A stretch of 64,000 bases of DNA from Ornithinimicrobium sp. INDO-MA30-4 (GTDB lineage: Bacteria > Actinomycetota > Actinomycetes > Actinomycetales > Dermatophilaceae), in the NCBI RefSeq assembly GCF_021535045.1, contig NZ_CP091056.1:2170001-2234000 (forward strand). Direction: 5' to 3'. Positions within the stretch are counted from its first letter, which is position 1, and every line of letters starts with the position of its first letter. The translations under genes were made by a program, and so were the position numbers. The notes under the pieces were generated by a model. It worked only from the letters and a program-made list of their open reading frames with translations, ran no database searches and was not told the origin of the DNA. Below, in pieces: positions 63,438 through 64,000 of the stretch.

Positions 63438-64000
63438 ATGACTTCTCCCTCTGACGCGCTCGCCATCTCCCATTGGTCCGACGGAAAGAGGTTCGCGGGC
63501 ACGAGTGAACGCTGGGCCGAGGTCACTAATCCGGCCACGGGTCAGGTGCGCGGCCACGTCGCCTTGGCCACCGCGGCCGATTCTGCTCAGGTCATCGCGG
63601 CGGCGAAGAGGGCTGCTCCTGCCTGGGCCGCAACTTCGCTGGCGCGGCGCACCCAGTGATTTTTGCCTTTCGCGAACTCTTGAACAGCCGCAAGGCTGAA
63701 TTGGCCGAGTTAATTACTGCTGAGCACGGCAAGGTCTTTTCGGACGCGATGGGAGAGATCGCGCGCGGACAAGAGGTCGTTGAGTTCGCGTGCGGCATGG
63801 GCCACTTGCTGAAGGGCGGTCACAGTTCCGAAGTTTCCACCGGAGTTGACGTGCACTCAAGGCGCGACCCATTGGGGTCGTGGGGTCATCAGTCCCTTTA
63901 ACTTCCCGGCGATGGTGCCTATGTGGTTCTTTCCGGTGGCTATCGCCGCAGGCAACACCGTTGTTCTGAAACCCAGCGAAAAAGACCCATCTGCTGCCCT
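63438..64000 (+). CDS. mmsA: Methylmalonate-semialdehyde dehydrogenase, partial, three frameshifts
   Basis: The N-terminal part [20 protein letters not shown], then [40 protein letters not shown] and [20 protein letters not shown] are clear MmsA. Breaks near 63658 and two G losses at 63870-63885 are seen. The gene runs off the window end before the catalytic Cys. It makes propanoyl-CoA or acetyl-CoA in valine and inositol breakdown. Confidence 0.88.

Overview
The window is a dense, GC-rich stretch of an actinobacterial chromosome. Pointers to Actinomycetota are GTG/TTG starts with GGAGG ribosome sites, GTGA/ATGA gene overlaps, a PAS-ANTAR-STAS regulator, NarL-type two-component genes, a FurA-type regulator beside a catalase, a GH15 trehalase-like enzyme, a fused PabA-PabB and a mycothiol-era style PIG-L enzyme. 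No rRNA, tRNA, CRISPR array or insertion sequence was recognised. The genus cannot be named from what is here.

Layout. 0-1.3 kb: a three-gene minus-strand locus ending in a secreted bacteriocin-like protein. 1.4-3.8 kb: a histidine kinase with a small secreted protein, divergent from a response regulator. 3.9-5.6 kb: dimethylsulfone monooxygenase (sfnG) and its flavin reductase behind a SAM-I riboswitch. 5.8-10.3 kb: MATE exporter, PAS-ANTAR-STAS regulator, DnaA boxes, dnaB, cupin. 10.3-17.2 kb: a small arginine-rich protein, pirin, universal stress protein, Na+/H+ antiporter, HAD phosphatase, pyruvate:quinone oxidoreductase and a flavodoxin-fold reductase. 17.3-18.9 kb: a second, more AT-rich bacteriocin-like operon of five tiny genes. 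19.1-23.1 kb: sulfide:quinone-type oxidoreductase and a rifampicin-phosphotransferase/PEP-synthase-like enzyme. 23.6-29.7 kb: a translationally coupled glycoconjugate operon (acyl-CoA dehydrogenase, PIG-L deacetylase/methyltransferase and four glycosyltransferases).

29.8-37.4 kb: membrane protein, LuxR regulator, phosphoketolase, catalase with Fur, flavoprotein monooxygenase and a VOC protein. 37.5-41.7 kb: GH15 enzyme, CsbD, VOC, two DUF421 proteins with YrhK. 41.8-45.1 kb: LLM oxidoreductase, a scar with two truncated genes, and an orphan solute-binding protein behind paired palindromes. 45.2-53.3 kb: NCS1 symporter, aldehyde dehydrogenase, hydrolase, AbiEi/DUF559-like protein, NnrE, thioredoxin-like protein, LLM oxidoreductase. 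53.4-57.4 kb: SDR-FMO-bile-acid-symporter-epimerase operon. 57.5-64 kb: small membrane proteins, quinone-type oxidoreductase, lipoprotein, PabAB, AGE isomerase, TPR protein and the start of mmsA.

A dominant feature is that over half of the larger genes, including housekeeping ones, are split by single-base indels, mostly one base lost from a short G, C, A or T run. The protein homology carries on in the next frame each time. This looks like sequence error of a long-read or homopolymer-sensitive assembly, not gene decay, so I annotate such loci as whole genes spanning the breaks.

Functionally the window leans to stress and redox defence (catalase/Fur, stress protein, CsbD, trehalase-like, pirin, flavoproteins), overflow carbon metabolism (phosphoketolase, PoxB), sulfur scavenging, and two accessory themes: antimicrobial-peptide-like loci and an uncharacterised glycoconjugate cluster.
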